The notes below the pieces were generated by a model that did not search any database, was not told where the DNA came from, and worked only from the letters and a program-made list of their open reading frames with translations. From Luzula sylvatica (Eukaryota; Streptophyta; Magnoliopsida; Poales; Juncaceae): a stretch of DNA of 64,000 nucleotides. Position numbers and translations under genes: made by a program. Where the stretch lies: positions 29,499,054 through 29,563,053 of the forward strand of contig OX326957.1 of assembly GCA_946800325.1 (NCBI GenBank). Direction: 5' to 3'. Shown here piece by piece: positions 15,106 to 27,740 of the stretch. How positions within the stretch are numbered: the stretch's first letter is position 1; every line of letters begins with the position of its first letter.

Positions 15106-15730
15106 TGAAAGAAAATATGGCTTAATAATTATCTTGGAAGAATTTATATAAATAGGCAAATCTGCAGTCAGAATTGGGCCCGTTCATAAACCTGGGCCCG
15201 TTCAGAAAACTAGGGCTTTAACCTAATTTCGGGCTTGTTCAGATAATTAGGGTTTTTAACCTAATTTCGGGCTTGTTCAGATAATTAGGGTTTAACCTAA
15301 TTTTGCCTATATATATATTCTTATTTCATTTTTTCTCGCTATGAACCCTAAATTCTGCCATTTTCTGAACCCTAAATTTTGGCCGCCGATTTTCTCCTTT
15401 TTTCACAGAATAAAAGTTAGATCTGGAGAGTTTGAGAGAGGGATTTTGAGCAGATAATTTGAGAGAAATAATCGTTACGTCGACTAAAACGATGTTGACG
15501 GTTCCAATCAGTCGAAATCAAGGTGGACACGAGTAGAGGGATTGCACGAGCATTCTTTGGAGAAGGTTCATGGATTTGGAGACGAAATCGACACGTACTA
15601 ACTTGTACGAGGTAATTTTCTCCAACTATTCCTTTTTCGTTGGTTTTCGGGCGTGATCCAGGTAGAATTAGGTTACACATGCGAGAATAATTCCGCTGCA
15701 CACTATGATTAACGTGTGCGTAACCCTACA
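15106..15730 (+). mobile_element. LTR-like segment after copia pol
   Basis: Starts TGAAAGAAAATATGG, resembling the TGAAGGAAAT start of the other LTRs here. It contains three near-tandem GGGCCCGTTC/GGGCTTGTTCAGA-AATTAGGGTTT units (15177-15300) and a TATA box (TATATATAT, about 15307). The family motif GGTGGACACGAGTAGAGG lies at 15522-15539, and a terminal hairpin region ends CCCTACA at 15730. It is probably the 3' LTR of the copia element at 11089, but no partner LTR is present to confirm the boundaries. Confidence 0.5.
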
Positions 15731-16881
15731 CAATATTCCTTAGTAATTTTGTAAATGATGTATTGTTAGTTCTATAAATAAATGTAATCAATAAATGTAA
15801 AAACTTTTTATTTTGATTTAATAAAATATTTAGTTTTGTTTATTCTACAATTTAGCTTTATTTTAACTTGTGTGTGAGGTTATATAATTAGTTATATTAA
15901 TCCAGATTTATATCTCGAAATATGAGAGTTTAGTATAATAAGATTTACTAAGTAAAGACGTCATATATTAAATACTTAAAATAAATGTTATTTAAAACGA
16001 AATTTAATAAGAGTATATATTTCGAAATTGTCCCTATTTATGATTAGGATATTTAATGAGTTAAATATATTCTATTATATGATAATAGACTAACATGATT
16101 AGTATGTTTGCCGAGGTGATGATTCAGCTTTACTAATCATTGACAAAAGAGCGTGTCAAATCGGAAATATAGTTACATATAGTTGATATGTATGGACTTG
16201 ACCAAAAGGTGCGAATTCATAACATGGTTTAGTCATTAAAAATGAATCGCAACGAATAGGCTTTTGGTAGCTTCATACTTGAGATAACACTTGATTAATT
16301 TTTATACGTAGTTGCATACTTTGATATAGTTAACGTTATTTCGTAAATGGGTAATAAGGCTATCATTGGGTGTGTCACGAAATATGAATATTAATGTGAT
16401 TATCAAGATAGGAATTGTTCATTTCGAAAGAAATAAATATTTTGTTGGCCACCGATTGAATTAAATTAACATGTGCACAAATTGATATTGATCAATTGTT
16501 AAATTAATTCATGAGAAATCGGAAAAATATTAAGTCAATTACATAAAGGGGATGACTATCACCATGCCTCGTCACTGACGGATATCGCGAACAAGAGAAC
16601 CAAAATCGTATATCGAGATTAGGTATAAATGATGAAAGTCATTTAAATTCAATTTAACATGGGTAGTTATGATGGAGTGACTAGATCCCGCTCATAAGCT
16701 TGTAAGACTTAGACATAAGTTTACGGCCATCGTTAAGTTGAACCTCCACGGTCACACATAGAAATGAGAGAAGTCGGGCTTGAACAATAAGTATATAGGA
16801 TATACATAAACTCTCTAAAAATTATACATATATATGATATGTGTAGTACGTTTTACGTAGATATAAAATTGAGTGGGAGAC
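15731..16881 (+). mobile_element. Retroelement 3' non-coding region
   Basis: About 1.15 kb alignable by eye with the region just before the 3' LTR of the element at 42789-51345. Shared blocks include TTTGCCGAGG-GATGAT (16108 and 49429), ACATGGTTTAGTCATTA (about 16222 and 49541) and GATGGAGTGACTAGATCCCG (about 16672 and 50011). It ends in the polypurine tract GAGTGGGAGAC (16871-16881), identical to that at 50242-50252. No coding sequence. Confidence 0.7.
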
Positions 16882-18052
16882 TGAAGGAAATGCAGTTTCA
16901 CATCTACGGTAAAATCGTACGTATAAGGATATATGAACATGGTAGTTCATAAAAATATAACATGTGTATTAGATGCACATATGTATATATGATATACATA
17001 ATTAGATTGATAAGATAAGATTTTAGGAAAAATCTGTTTGGAACATTTTTACTAAAACGGACATAACTTTCGCATACGAACACCGATTTGGATTATTCAA
17101 CTCTCATAAGTTAGATAATTGGATTATCTACAACTTTCATATTCAGTGGAAAAACATTTGAATAACGTAGGACGTTCATTCTAATGAAATACACGAAAGG
17201 TTGCGGCAGTTCGACGAAAGGACGCGAACGTTTACTAAAACTAGCATAACTTTCGGACTGGATATCCACATTGGATAAACTCGGATTTATTGGAAAGGTG
17301 ATAAGATCATCTAGAAGTTTCGTTCAGAAAGTTCCTGTTAATTACGGACCTATGTCGGTCGAAATTCCTGTTTAGTGAAAGTGTGTATGTTGATTCTGCA
17401 GGAGACAAATCTTTTGATCAAATCTTCTAGAAACTTGTCATTTCATGCATATAAAAATATCATTTGATTGATTAAAGAGTGTCTATTTACTGGTGAATGA
17501 ATACGAGTTATTCTATAAATAGGACCCTAATCTCGCTCAATCAAATCAATCTAAGAAACCATTATTTTCACTAATTAATCCAGTAATTAAGAGAGAGAAA
17601 AGTTCGCCGGAATTCTCCATTGATTCCGGCAAGAGTTTAAGTAAGAGTGATTACGAGGCGTCTTGGCAGTTTCGTGATTATCCGACGACTCCCGTTTCGC
17701 GGTGGATACGAGTAGAGGTACGTATATGTTTGCGTACTAACGAGTTAAGTTCATCAACCGACGAGAAGACGAACGGAGAAAGACGACCGGTTTGGGCGTG
17801 GGACGAACCGGTACGAGCGAAAATGTGCGAACGAAAAGGTGCGACGTGAACGGAAGTGAAGGCTTCGCAGCGACAAACCCTTCGTAAGCGATCAATTTCG
17901 CTAGGTACAAATATTACGTTTATTAGATTTACGTTATATTAGTTATAAGCAATTTGATAAACAAATCTTAGATGAGATCTCGGGGATTTGTACTCCGTCG
18001 AGTCCAATAATTATCCGCTGCGCGGACTCGATGGGGTGTAGATAACCCTGCA
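16882..18052 (+). mobile_element. 3' LTR, family related to 42789-51345
   Basis: Begins TGAAGGAAATGCAG right after the polypurine tract and ends CCCTGCA at 18052. It contains the U3 palindrome module (around 17115), the motif GGTGGATACGAGTAGAGG (17701-17718) and the hairpin core CCGCTGCGCGG near its end, all shared with the LTR at 42789-43881 although the rest has diverged. No 5' partner LTR is present in the window. Confidence 0.65.
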
Positions 18053-18840
18053 GTTATTTGGACTCCCCAAGGCCTAATTAGATTGCTAATATTTCTTATT
18101 GCAAAAAAAACTTTCGTAATGTTTTTACAATGTATCAAAAGTTGTGTTCTAAAACTTTCGATACAAATATTATAAAAAACATATTATTTTGATTCCCCGA
18201 TGCTTAAATATATTGTTATTACCGCTTGTAGTAAAAAAAAAGTTCGTAATGTTCGTACTATTTGGTGAAATGTCGTGTCATAAGTTTTTTGAAACAAATA
18301 CTTAAAAAAAATACGCTATTTAGACTCTCCTAAACCTAAATAGATTGCTAAGAGTGATTATTGTGAAAACAAAAATTATAATGTTGGTATAATCTGGTGA
18401 AAAGTTGTGTCAAAATATTTTCTATACAAATGTTCTAAAAAATATATTATTTGTACTCTCAAAACCTAAATAGATTTCTAAGACCGCATATTGCTGAAAA
18501 ACAAAAATGTATAATGTTTGTATGATCATATCAAAAGTCACGTTCTAAAATTTTAGATACAAATGTTCTCAAAACATGTTATTTGGGCTCTCCAATGCCT
18601 AAATAAATTGTTATGACCGCTTATTGCGGAAAAACAAGATTACATAATTTTTGTACAAATTTGTGAAATGTTATGATGTAAAAACATTCGATATATGTTC
18701 TTAAAAACACGTTATTTAGTGTTCCTAAGCCTAAATAGATTGCTAAGACTGTTTATGCCAAAAAAATTACTTTCGTAATGTTTGTACAATCATTAAGGTG
18801 TGTTTTAAAATTTTATTTTCAATCAATGACTGTCATTTTA
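18053..18840. repeat. ~130-bp tandem repeat, six diverged copies
   Basis: A conserved block (TTATTTGGACTCCC...CCTAA-TAGATTGCTAA) starts at about 18054, 18184, 18316, 18447, 18579 and 18712, a 129-133 bp period. Each unit continues with TTTCGTAATGTTTGTAC and a TTGTGTTCTAAAA-TTTCGATACAAAT block. The first copy starts directly at the end of the LTR (18052), and the array ends about 250 bp upstream of the SCO1-like gene. Confidence 0.8.
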
Positions 18841-19092
18841 CTAATTATATTAATTTAATTTAGACTATTCCATATGATAAAATAGAAACATACCAGCACA
18901 AGTAGTTTTTCTTATTGGCCCAAAAAAGCCCAAGTTTCTTCTTCTTCATCTTTACGCAATTCTTCATTGCTCGAATCAAATCGTAAAACCCAAAACCTTG
19001 TTTGGTCAGTCTGAGAATCGAGGATTGATTAGATCTAAATTACTTTGTCAGATTGAATCGTAAGTTCTTTTCAGAAGCAAAAATGGCGAACA

Positions 19093-20615
19093 ATGGAGGT
19101 TTTTTCTCTTTCCCTTTCGTTCAATACCAGTAAAAGTCATACTCAGATTTGTTTATTGATTGGGTCTTTAATTAGGGTTTATGAAAGCAGTAATGAGACT
19201 CAAGGGATATCCTCTATACAGAAGCTCTTCTCCGGTTTTATTCATTTTTCTTTTGAACCATTTTTACAAATATGCAATTGGGAACTTTAAAGATTACATA
19301 TTCTTAGGAAATAATCTGTATTCATTCGATGAACTTTTGTTTTTATCAGGCTGTTGGATTGTCGAATTCGAGGGTTTCATCAAGTATATTCTCTAAATAC
19401 CTATCCACTATTACCACCACAAATTCAGAAGATAAAAAAGATGTAAAATCAAATTCAAAATCCGACTCTGAACATAAAAACGATAAAGATGGATCAGAAA
19501 ACTCCGAGTCTACAAAAAAACCCGTCCGTGGAGGGGTAATTTCGTAATTTCATAATATCATCGCTGAATTATTCAATTAACCCTCCTAATTTCCCAATTA
19601 TATCTCATTTAACTCCAAAATCGCATAAATTACCGTCGAATATACTAAATTAAGGTCTCATTATGCCATTTTATTCACAGCCCGTTTCTTGGATGAGTCT
19701 TGTTTTGCTTCTATTGACCGGGGGCGGAATCGTAATTTACTACGATAAAGAGAAGAAGAAACGCATAGAAGGTACTTTACTTTGGTGAGTAAATTTATTT
19801 TCAGTTTCATAACAGACTTATTTGCAAAAAAAAAAAAAATTTGGATAGAATTGAAGAACAAATCGAGTACGGTACAGCAAGGACCCACTGTAGGTAAAGC
19901 CGCAATAGGGGGCCCGTTCAGTCTCAGGGACCAAAATGGAAATATAAAAAGCGACAAGGACTTTTTTGGAAAATGGACGTTGATTTATTTCGGGTTCACT
20001 CACTGCCCTGATATCTGCCCCGACGAGCTACAAAAGATGGTCAATGCCATCGATAAAATCAGTAAGTTTTTCATAAATACCCCCTCTTTTTAAATATTAA
20101 GAAAATATAAGGGGTTATTTGAAAAAAATTGCCCTATTTTTTATAGAGGAGAAGGAGAAGATAGAAATTGTACCTGTTTTTATAACGGTCGATCCTGAAA
20201 GAGATACCGTCGAGCAAATTCACGATTATGTCCAAGGTTTTGTTTTTATTTACAATTTAGTCCCTATTTTTTGGTAAAATTAATAATCGAACCTTATTTT
20301 GTAGAATTTCATAAGAGTTTGGTTGGTTTGACCGGTACGGTTGAGGAGATAAAGCAAGTGGCGAGATCGTACCGGGTTTATTATATGAAGACCGATGAAA
20401 AAGATTCGGATTATCTCGTTGACCATTCAATTGTCATGTATTTATTTATCTCTCTCTAGTATTTTCTCTCTCTAGAATTAAGTCTAATTAGGGTACTGTT
20501 TTGTTTTAGGTACTTGATGAACCCAAAAATGGAGTTTGTGAAGTTTTTTGGGAAAAATTATGACGTCGATTCGCTATCCGAAGGTATCGTAAAAGAGATT
20601 AAATCCCATAAATAG
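19093..20615 (+). CDS. HCC1-like: SCO1-like mitochondrial copper chaperone (HCC1 type)
   Basis: SCO proteins sit in the inner mitochondrial membrane and deliver copper to the CuA site of cytochrome c oxidase subunit 2. Exons: 19350-19535, 19681-19771, 19849-20061, 20147-20236, 20305-20437 and 20510-20615 (819 nt, all phases agree). Order: Ser/Lys-rich linker, a transmembrane helix after PVSWMS, then a thioredoxin-like domain with the copper motif CPDIC (20004-20018), VDPERD and the third ligand in DHS (20421-20429). The start is uncertain. ATGGAG at 19093-19098 spliced from GTTTTT to 19350 keeps frame; an unspliced in-frame ATG at 19329 is the alternative. Both give about 275-280 aa, shorter at the N-terminus than my recollection of Arabidopsis HCC1, so a further upstream exon is possible. 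Confidence 0.88.
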
Positions 20616-21753
20616 AGAGAGAAATTGAGTTATTATTTTTTTAAATTTTGGGTTTCTAATAATTATTCATTGTTAAGAAAATTTATTATTTTGTTTAGAA
20701 GAAACTCACTCACTTCACAATTTTGTAATGATAAATTTTACACCTTGTTTCTTAACTAAATAATCATCAATCCATATAATAGCTACATAATATATATTAT
20801 GTGCCTAATTAATTATGCCAAGTCACAAAGATATTTATTTTTAGAAACTAAGATACAATTTGGCATGCCTAAAGGAAAACATGTGAGCTTAGTTGTGTTT
20901 CTTCTGTCACCCACTTATGAAACCATTTGCACATGGATCAATAATCTTTCTATTATCCATTTGGTTTGAAAAAGTCTATTTGAGAATTTATTTAAATTCC
21001 AAAACTCAAATTTGAAAAGGCATGGATGGCAATGTCATAACCATTAATTAAGCAATGTGTGATTGGTAGGTATGAAGCAAATTCATGGTTATCATTTTCT
21101 ATGTGACTAATAAAAATTCTTCATGAATGATTGTTGGTTCAATCAACATGATTAGTTTGATGGACTTTATAAGTATTTTTTTATTAATATGGTGTGTAAT
21201 AGTCTAAAAGGATTATAAGGTGGCATTTTGGTACTTGGGTTTTCCTATTATTAAATAAGATCTAGAGAGTCTAAGTTTGGGGGTTAGCTATATGTTGCTT
21301 TCAATAATCTCACTTGAATTAATTGATTAATATTTTGAAGCATGATCAAAGTACAATTAGGGTTAGCTTGTCCATGCATGCCCATTGAAACAAAGAAGAG
21401 CTACATAAATAATATCATTTTACCTCATGTATGTTATATAATTTATTAAAACAATTGATGAAAACAAGTCCCAATAATAAATATTATTCTTCGAACTTCC
21501 TTGATGTTCCCACATAGAGGAACATATTAATTTCTACCATAACAAGTAGCTAAACAATCAAAATAAAACAAATCCTTGATGCATTTTTTTGTAGAATCTA
21601 TGTACAAATCCAATCTAACCATTAATCCATCTTCCTCTAATTAATCCCCATCACCCAAATACTATATACAAATCTAGATTGAAATAAAAACTTTGTTCCA
21701 TTCATCTCCATTATCAACTTGTTTCATGAAAATATAAAATTATGTCTTGTAGC
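20616..21753. other. Intergenic, no gene seen
   Basis: AT-rich sequence between the convergent 3' ends of the SCO1-like gene and the minus-strand NAC gene. It should hold both polyadenylation regions. No repeat or coding signal was recognised. Confidence 0.5.
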
Positions 21754-24700
21754 CTAACAATTGAAGAATTGTGACAAGCAATTTTCAACCAAGTAGCTCT
21801 CTACTCCTTCACTTTGAGAGGTTTCTCTCTTTATGATTGCCCCTTCATTAAACCTAGAAGTCATTAATGGAATGTTATGTGCGGCATGATCGATTATAGA
21901 AACATGACTATCACTACAAATCGGCATTAATGGAGTTTGAAGAAGCGTGGAGAAGCAGGGCACTTGCTCATACTCTTCCAAGCTTTGAGTTGTTTGAGTA
22001 CCGAAGGTTATGTTATAACTCGAGTCTACAAGAGGAGGAAGAGAAGTCGAAGCACTGTCTGTGAGATAGTTGTTCTCCATTGTAGTCGGTCTACTGGACG
22101 CCACCAGTGTCCCGCGACTCTTGTAGAACACTCGGCATAAGACCCAATCTTCCTGTTTTTAAAATAACGAGCAAAAATTAGAAGAAAACTTGAACTACGA
22201 GAAATACTATTTTCTTTTAAGCAAATACTTCTTTATTTTTAGAAAAGAAGGGTTGAATTTTGGTACCATAAATTAATTAAGCTTAGTATATGTAACTATT
22301 AATTTGATGTCACTATTATGATGGATAAGGATGTAATCAAGCAATTAAAGAATGGATTAAAAAACTAAATTATGAGATTATGACATGCTTATTAAAACAG
22401 ATATTTGAAATAGACTAGCTACTTTGTCTTAGTCTTGAATGATTGGTTTGATAATGCAAATACCTTTGGGAATTTTTGAGACTTAACAACTTTATATTAT
22501 ATGAAATATTTTGCTGGCTAGATTGTGACTTCATACTTAAAAAAAGTTTAGAAAATGAAAGAAAAGGAAAATAACAGGGTGATTTGTTTGATCAAATACA
22601 AAACCACATGCTAATTAGTCTTAATTAGACAATTATTAGCATGGAATTCTACATTAAGTTATGAATTTCAAAAGACAGCTCATGACCTATGTATAGTACT
22701 TGCATATTTTGAATCAAATTTCGTATTAATTTGGCCTCTAATTTTGACCTACAAATCATTATTCTTTTCCGTCAAACGAGGCTTCAAATTCTTATTCATT
22801 AGGCATATTCAAAATAACTCCTGGTTTTGATTGAATTCGTCTTTTTTTCAAGAAAATTATATTTATTTTGGATTATTACAATGTTGGAGTAGGTTTCTGT
22901 GAATTCTAATTAAGGAAGTGGCCTATCTATAAACATAAAAGGATATTCCAATTGCACCACTTTTGCATATAATGTTTTGTGGACTTGCACCTAATTACTT
23001 TATTCATGATGATACCTTGTTTCTAATATAAATACATCTCTTATTTTATTTCTACCAAGACACATATTACCAAAATAAACTTTGAAATTTCAACAAAATA
23101 AGTTAGCGAAAACCCTAATAAACTTAATAAAGTATTAACCTTTAAAGAGAACTTGGATGGATCGCCTTGGCCATCCTTGCGAAATTCGTGCATGACCCAT
23201 TCAGTCTTCTTCCCTTTCGGAGCTCTACCTTGGTAGAAAACTAGCGTCTTTCTCATGCCAACCGGTACGCCTTTTCGATTGATATGTCGATCCTTTCCCG
23301 TAGCCTTCCAGTATCCCGACTCGGTCGCTCGGTTCGTACGCTGACCCGTAGCGTACTTACGATCTCGTAGGCTGAAGAAATACCACTCCTTTCCTCCTAC
23401 GCACGCTTCCGCTAAATATTACAACATGAAATTATTTACCATTAGAAGGGGGAATTAGAAATAAAATAAGAGAGAGAAGAAATTTCTACAATGCAAAAAG
23501 CATCTTAGTTCTTTCTCCAATGAGAAATATCCTCATTATTTTAGAAAAAGGAGATTATATCTAACTTTTGAAACTTTCATCATAAAGGAACAAGCATATT
23601 TACTTACTAATTAGCAAATTTGATATTTCTTTGTCCTTTTCTCAAATAGAATTGTTAGTATTCCTATCAATAGTAGGAGGATAGGGTGCATTATTTTGGG
23701 TTGGTTTAATTCGTCTCTATCTAAGTTCGGCTTTTCACTATTTTTTTTTTATATATAAACTGAAAGCATAGTTTTAAATTTATCACATATACCCCGCAAG
23801 ATAGTAAAGAAATATAATATCTCAACTAATTTTTTTAAAAATAATGTTTCGACTATATCAAGAATACCCTACAAATGACATAAGAAATATCTTGCACACC
23901 ATATCAAAGATACTCGAAAGTACCATTTCCCATAAAAATAGGAAAAAATAAATTGGATAATTTATGAGGAAAAGAGAAGATTATATATCTTATTTCAGAG
24001 GGTTAACAATGATATATTTGTACTTTAGGAGGCTAATTATCCGAATTTTAGTATAAAAAAAGAGGGTATTTATGATATTTTGTAACTTGTAGGGTCGGAA
24101 GTGAAATTATTCCTGGTAATTTAAGGGTAACACATAAATGGGCACACATCCCGTTAGGACGATGACACATGGAAGAAGTCAAGAAGGCCCCCATTCTCCT
24201 TTTCCAAAGAGAATAATTTTCGGTTATTTGGGGGCTTCTTGGGAAAAAAGCCAAAAATAAGAGGAAAAGACGTGTGAACCTTGTTCTTGTTACAACCTTG
24301 GAGTTTTTCATGTTCAATGAATTCTAGAAATTTTTAATTTTTTAGGTTTCAATCTTCTCCAAGAAAAATGGAAAAGAAAAGTAAAATATTTGAGAAGATC
24401 TGCATGCACAAAAATACATACTGAGATTTTTCATTTTTATTATATACTATTTTCATGGCACTTCATGGACGTAAAAGTTGTATTGAGAAATTTATTTCAT
24501 ACCACATACTTCGGTAAAATATTTTTATTAAAGAAACTAAATAAAGAAAAAACAATATATTTTCTCAAAAAAAAGAAAAAACAATATTTAGTTAGAATTA
24601 CTAATTGGTTGGAATCCTTTCTTACACAGATATTCTCAAGAACAAGGCTAAAAAAGAACAAAAAAATTAACAAAAAATACAGCAAAAAACATGCTTATTA

Positions 24701-25005
24701 ACTTGTGTAAAAATGATGTTTTGAACCTAAATATAAAAAAAAAAATAAGAATTGGTTCGAAAATGAAAGCAAAAACAAGAAGAAAAGGAGAATTGAGGAA
24801 GATGGGTCTCACCAGGAAGATCCCAAGGCTCGACTCGGTTCAAGTCTACGTCCACGACCGCTGGAAAACCGTACAAACTGGTGCTTATATGACCACCTCC
24901 TATCTTCTTACACAGATATTCGAGCACCAACTCGTCATCGCGAGGGTGAAATCGAAATCCTGGCGGTAACTTCGCCTCCACCATACTCAGATAATTCATG
25001 TTCAT
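21754..25005 (-). CDS. NAC1-like: NAC transcription factor, NAC1 (ANAC021/022)-like
   Basis: Plant-specific nuclear transcription factor. On the minus strand the exons are 25005-24813, 23411-23140 and 22152-21754 (193+272+399 nt), giving 287 aa with consistent phases. NAC subdomains in order: A ([15 protein letters not shown]), B (VEPWDLPG), C (KEWYFFS, then YWKATGKDR), D ([17 protein letters not shown]) and E (EDWVLCRVF). The C-terminal part has SLPPLVD and VPCFSTL, as in NAC1, the auxin-responsive lateral-root regulator. The codons for the latter overlap a miR164 site, which supports NAC1/CUC-clade membership. The first ATG (25005) is used; Met-8, just before VEAKLPPGF, is an alternative start. 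A (GA)n tract lies just upstream in the 5' UTR. Confidence 0.92.
21948..21968 (-). promoter_or_regulatory. miR164 target site in the NAC mRNA
   Basis: The plus strand over these 21 nt reads TGGAGAAGCAGGGCAC then TTGCT, so the mRNA is complementary to miR164 (family starting UGGAGAAGCAGGGCAC). The one visible mismatch near the 3' end of the miRNA is G to T. The position, in the last exon, matches the known site in NAC1, CUC1 and CUC2 mRNAs, so post-transcriptional cleavage by miR164 is expected. Confidence 0.85.
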
Positions 25006-26998
25006 ATATTTTTAGAGAGAGAGAGAGAGAGAGAGTGTTAAGAAGAGAGCAAGGGGAAAGAAGAGGGAAGGTAGGGTATTAATAGAGAGCACAAGTCAAC
25101 TTCTTAATGGTAGGGTGAGAGGGCAGAGATAGGAGAGAAAAAGAATGTAGTTTTCATAGAAAAGGGTGCCGTGCCACGTGGCATGATGAGAAAGAGGGAT
25201 GTAGCCATGTCGGTGTCCCTACTGCTCAATGTGTCTTGCTAGGTCATTTTCCATGGGAAAGCATACATGGCAAATTTGATCAAGTCTATTCTTCTAATTT
25301 GTTTTGCAAAATTCTTATTTCTTACCACTTGTTCAGTTTTTTAAATGATGGAAAATGAAAAAAAATATACTTGTCTCCTCAAAATTCCGCCACACATATT
25401 GAAAAAATATATATCACGAGAGATGGTAGGTTCAATTAGCTAACAGATGGAGGACCATCGAGTATTCTTCATTTATTTAAAAAAAAATGTTTGAATTAAA
25501 ATTTTAAAATCATGTCAGGTCATCAAATTTTACGGGGAAGAGTTCTAGGAGATATGCATCAGTACTCTTTATATGATTTGTCCAACTTCTATTGAGCAAG
25601 CATTTTTTGTCAAATTACTCAAATAATTTATGTTTTTTAGAAGGAATTTTTTTTTAGAAATGAAGATACTTTTTATATGCAAGGGTATATTTGAAAGTTT
25701 TGTTTTCTTAGGTTCAAGAAACATAAAAATGAAGTCATCACTATGGCATTATTACATCAAATTTCACTTCTCATTTTAGATCTACTTATTATGGCTAGGC
25801 ACAAATGGTGATATTTACCTGAATTAATGATAATGTTGGTCTCATCTCTTTCTATAAATATATGGTCAAAAAATCATTAAAACCTTACACATTGGGCTCT
25901 ATCTACAAAGTGGTTAAGTCATTAAGTTAGGATAAAATTGAAATTAATCGCACGATTATTGTTTGTAATCTAGAAGGAGCTTCAATATAAAATACCAAAT
26001 TAAATATCAAAATGGTCTTTAACTAATATAAAGGACAAATTGTTGATGTTTACCCTAGGCCTTATTTACAAAACAATATAACAAACATAAAAAAAAAAAT
26101 ACATTGATCATATAAAAATAGATTATACACATGAGTACATATTCTAGTGTATATTATCATTCAAATATATGGTTACTTTACATATTATCATGCCATGAAA
26201 ATCATTTCTCAATAATATACATGAATGAGGTGTCATTAGTCTCAAGTTTATATGCATGCAAATGCAAAGCTTCTCCAAATATTTAACGACCTTAAATTAT
26301 ACAAGATTGCGAATTCTGAAATATCAAAATTCAAGAAAAAAACAAGATAAATATTATCTATCCTTCTTTACAAAGTTAGGTATGCTCATCCAATTAATAT
26401 CACAAGAGCTTGACAAAGACTATATAGTATGGGTCCAAACACTGCATCAAATTGGCCCCCACATCTCCTTCCCAACCACATGGTACACACGTGGTGGGTG
26501 CCATTTGTCAAAATATCATCCCTTCGATGAAGATCCGAGGGGTGGAAACAACCAGCACATTTTCTCAGAAGGGGCCATGGTGATGCACCACAAACCAGAC
26601 TAGATTTGTCGATGGACGATGATCGGACGGCTGAGAATACGAGGCAAGTTGAGTTAGTGATGGAGGAGTTGTCTGTTAGGCCATTTGGGTCTCTCTCATG
26701 AGTCCCCCCATAATAACAATCTGATAAGACTCCCTTTTTTATGAGTTTGGCATTTTTATTTTATCATTCAATGAAAAGATAGCAATAAATTAAAAAGTAT
26801 GTGTCACTTGCAAAACCTAAAACTTATCTCATGAAACCTTGAAATTAAATTTGTGAAAATCTCCGGTATAAATACCCACCATTTTTTTTGTTATGATCAT
26901 TATCAATTTTTAGTTGTGTGTCAACTTTTCCTTACTTTAGACATATATAATTTTCGGATTATACTTGTATGTATTTGCAAATGTTCATCACTGATGAG
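25006..26998. other. NAC gene promoter side and intergenic DNA
   Basis: A (GA)n tract at about 25015-25036 would form a (CT)n tract in the NAC 5' UTR. Beyond that the DNA is AT-rich. A short GC-richer part at 26430-26620 has no convincing coding signal. No gene or clear repeat was found. Confidence 0.45.
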
Positions 26999-27740
26999 TA
27001 GGGCTGTGAGTTTTGTTAGAAGTTCGATGTTCGTTTGAGTATGATTCGAGTTCATTCGTTAATTATTCGTTCGATAACCGTTCGAATTCTTATCGAACCG
27101 AACCGAACATTGTTCGATAACTAACGAACCGAACTCGAACTTGAATGTGTTCGTTTGGTTCGTTTGAATGTTCGATTATTATATTTTTTTAATTAATATA
27201 AATTAGAGTTCATACTCAAATTAATCATTATAAATTAAAATTCATGTTAAATATACATATAAAAAATGAGTTGAAATAATTGTATGTCTTTTTCAATGAG
27301 AGAATTATTTTAGGTATTTTTTTTTGAAGGAGGTTCGACAAATAGTCGATGCCTCGAATATATATTTTTGGTATTTTTATATGCATTTATTTTCTTTATT
27401 AGTTCAGATTTTATTATAGTTAGATATGTGCTTTGTGTGAATTATAAATGTAATTCTTTATTTTTTGATATTAAAGAGTTAAAATTTTAGTTTGTTTTTA
27501 TTAATTTTTAAAAAAAAAAATCGTTTGATATTTTTTATTAATAAAATATAAAGAAAATAAACTAAATATGAATTTTTAAGTTTTCGAACAAATATCGAAC
27601 GAACCGAACTGTGCAGAATATTAACGAACCAAAACGAACAATGTTCGATAAGTTTTCGAACCGAACCGAACAATATTCGATAAGTTTCGAATCCAACTCG
27701 AACATGATTTGGTTCGTTCGAGTTCGGCTCGTTAACAATG
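26999..27740. mobile_element. hAT-like repeat with TTCGAACCG core
   Basis: Starts TAGGGCTGTGAGTTTTG, similar to hAT termini. Both flanks are packed with short motifs (TTCGTTCGATAACCG, GAACCGAACCGAAC) around an AT-rich centre, and the last third is the near-complement of the first. No clean right terminus or 8-bp duplication is seen, so the right edge is approximate. A second, partial copy is at 63911-64000. Confidence 0.55.

Noticed and set aside
24390..24701. 103-codon plus-strand frame in the first NAC intron
   Set aside because: Lys/Phe-rich AT composition, no motif, inside an intron on the other strand.
26256..26603. 115-codon plus-strand frame
   Set aside because: No recognisable domain, starts in AT-rich sequence, and no splice or promoter context.
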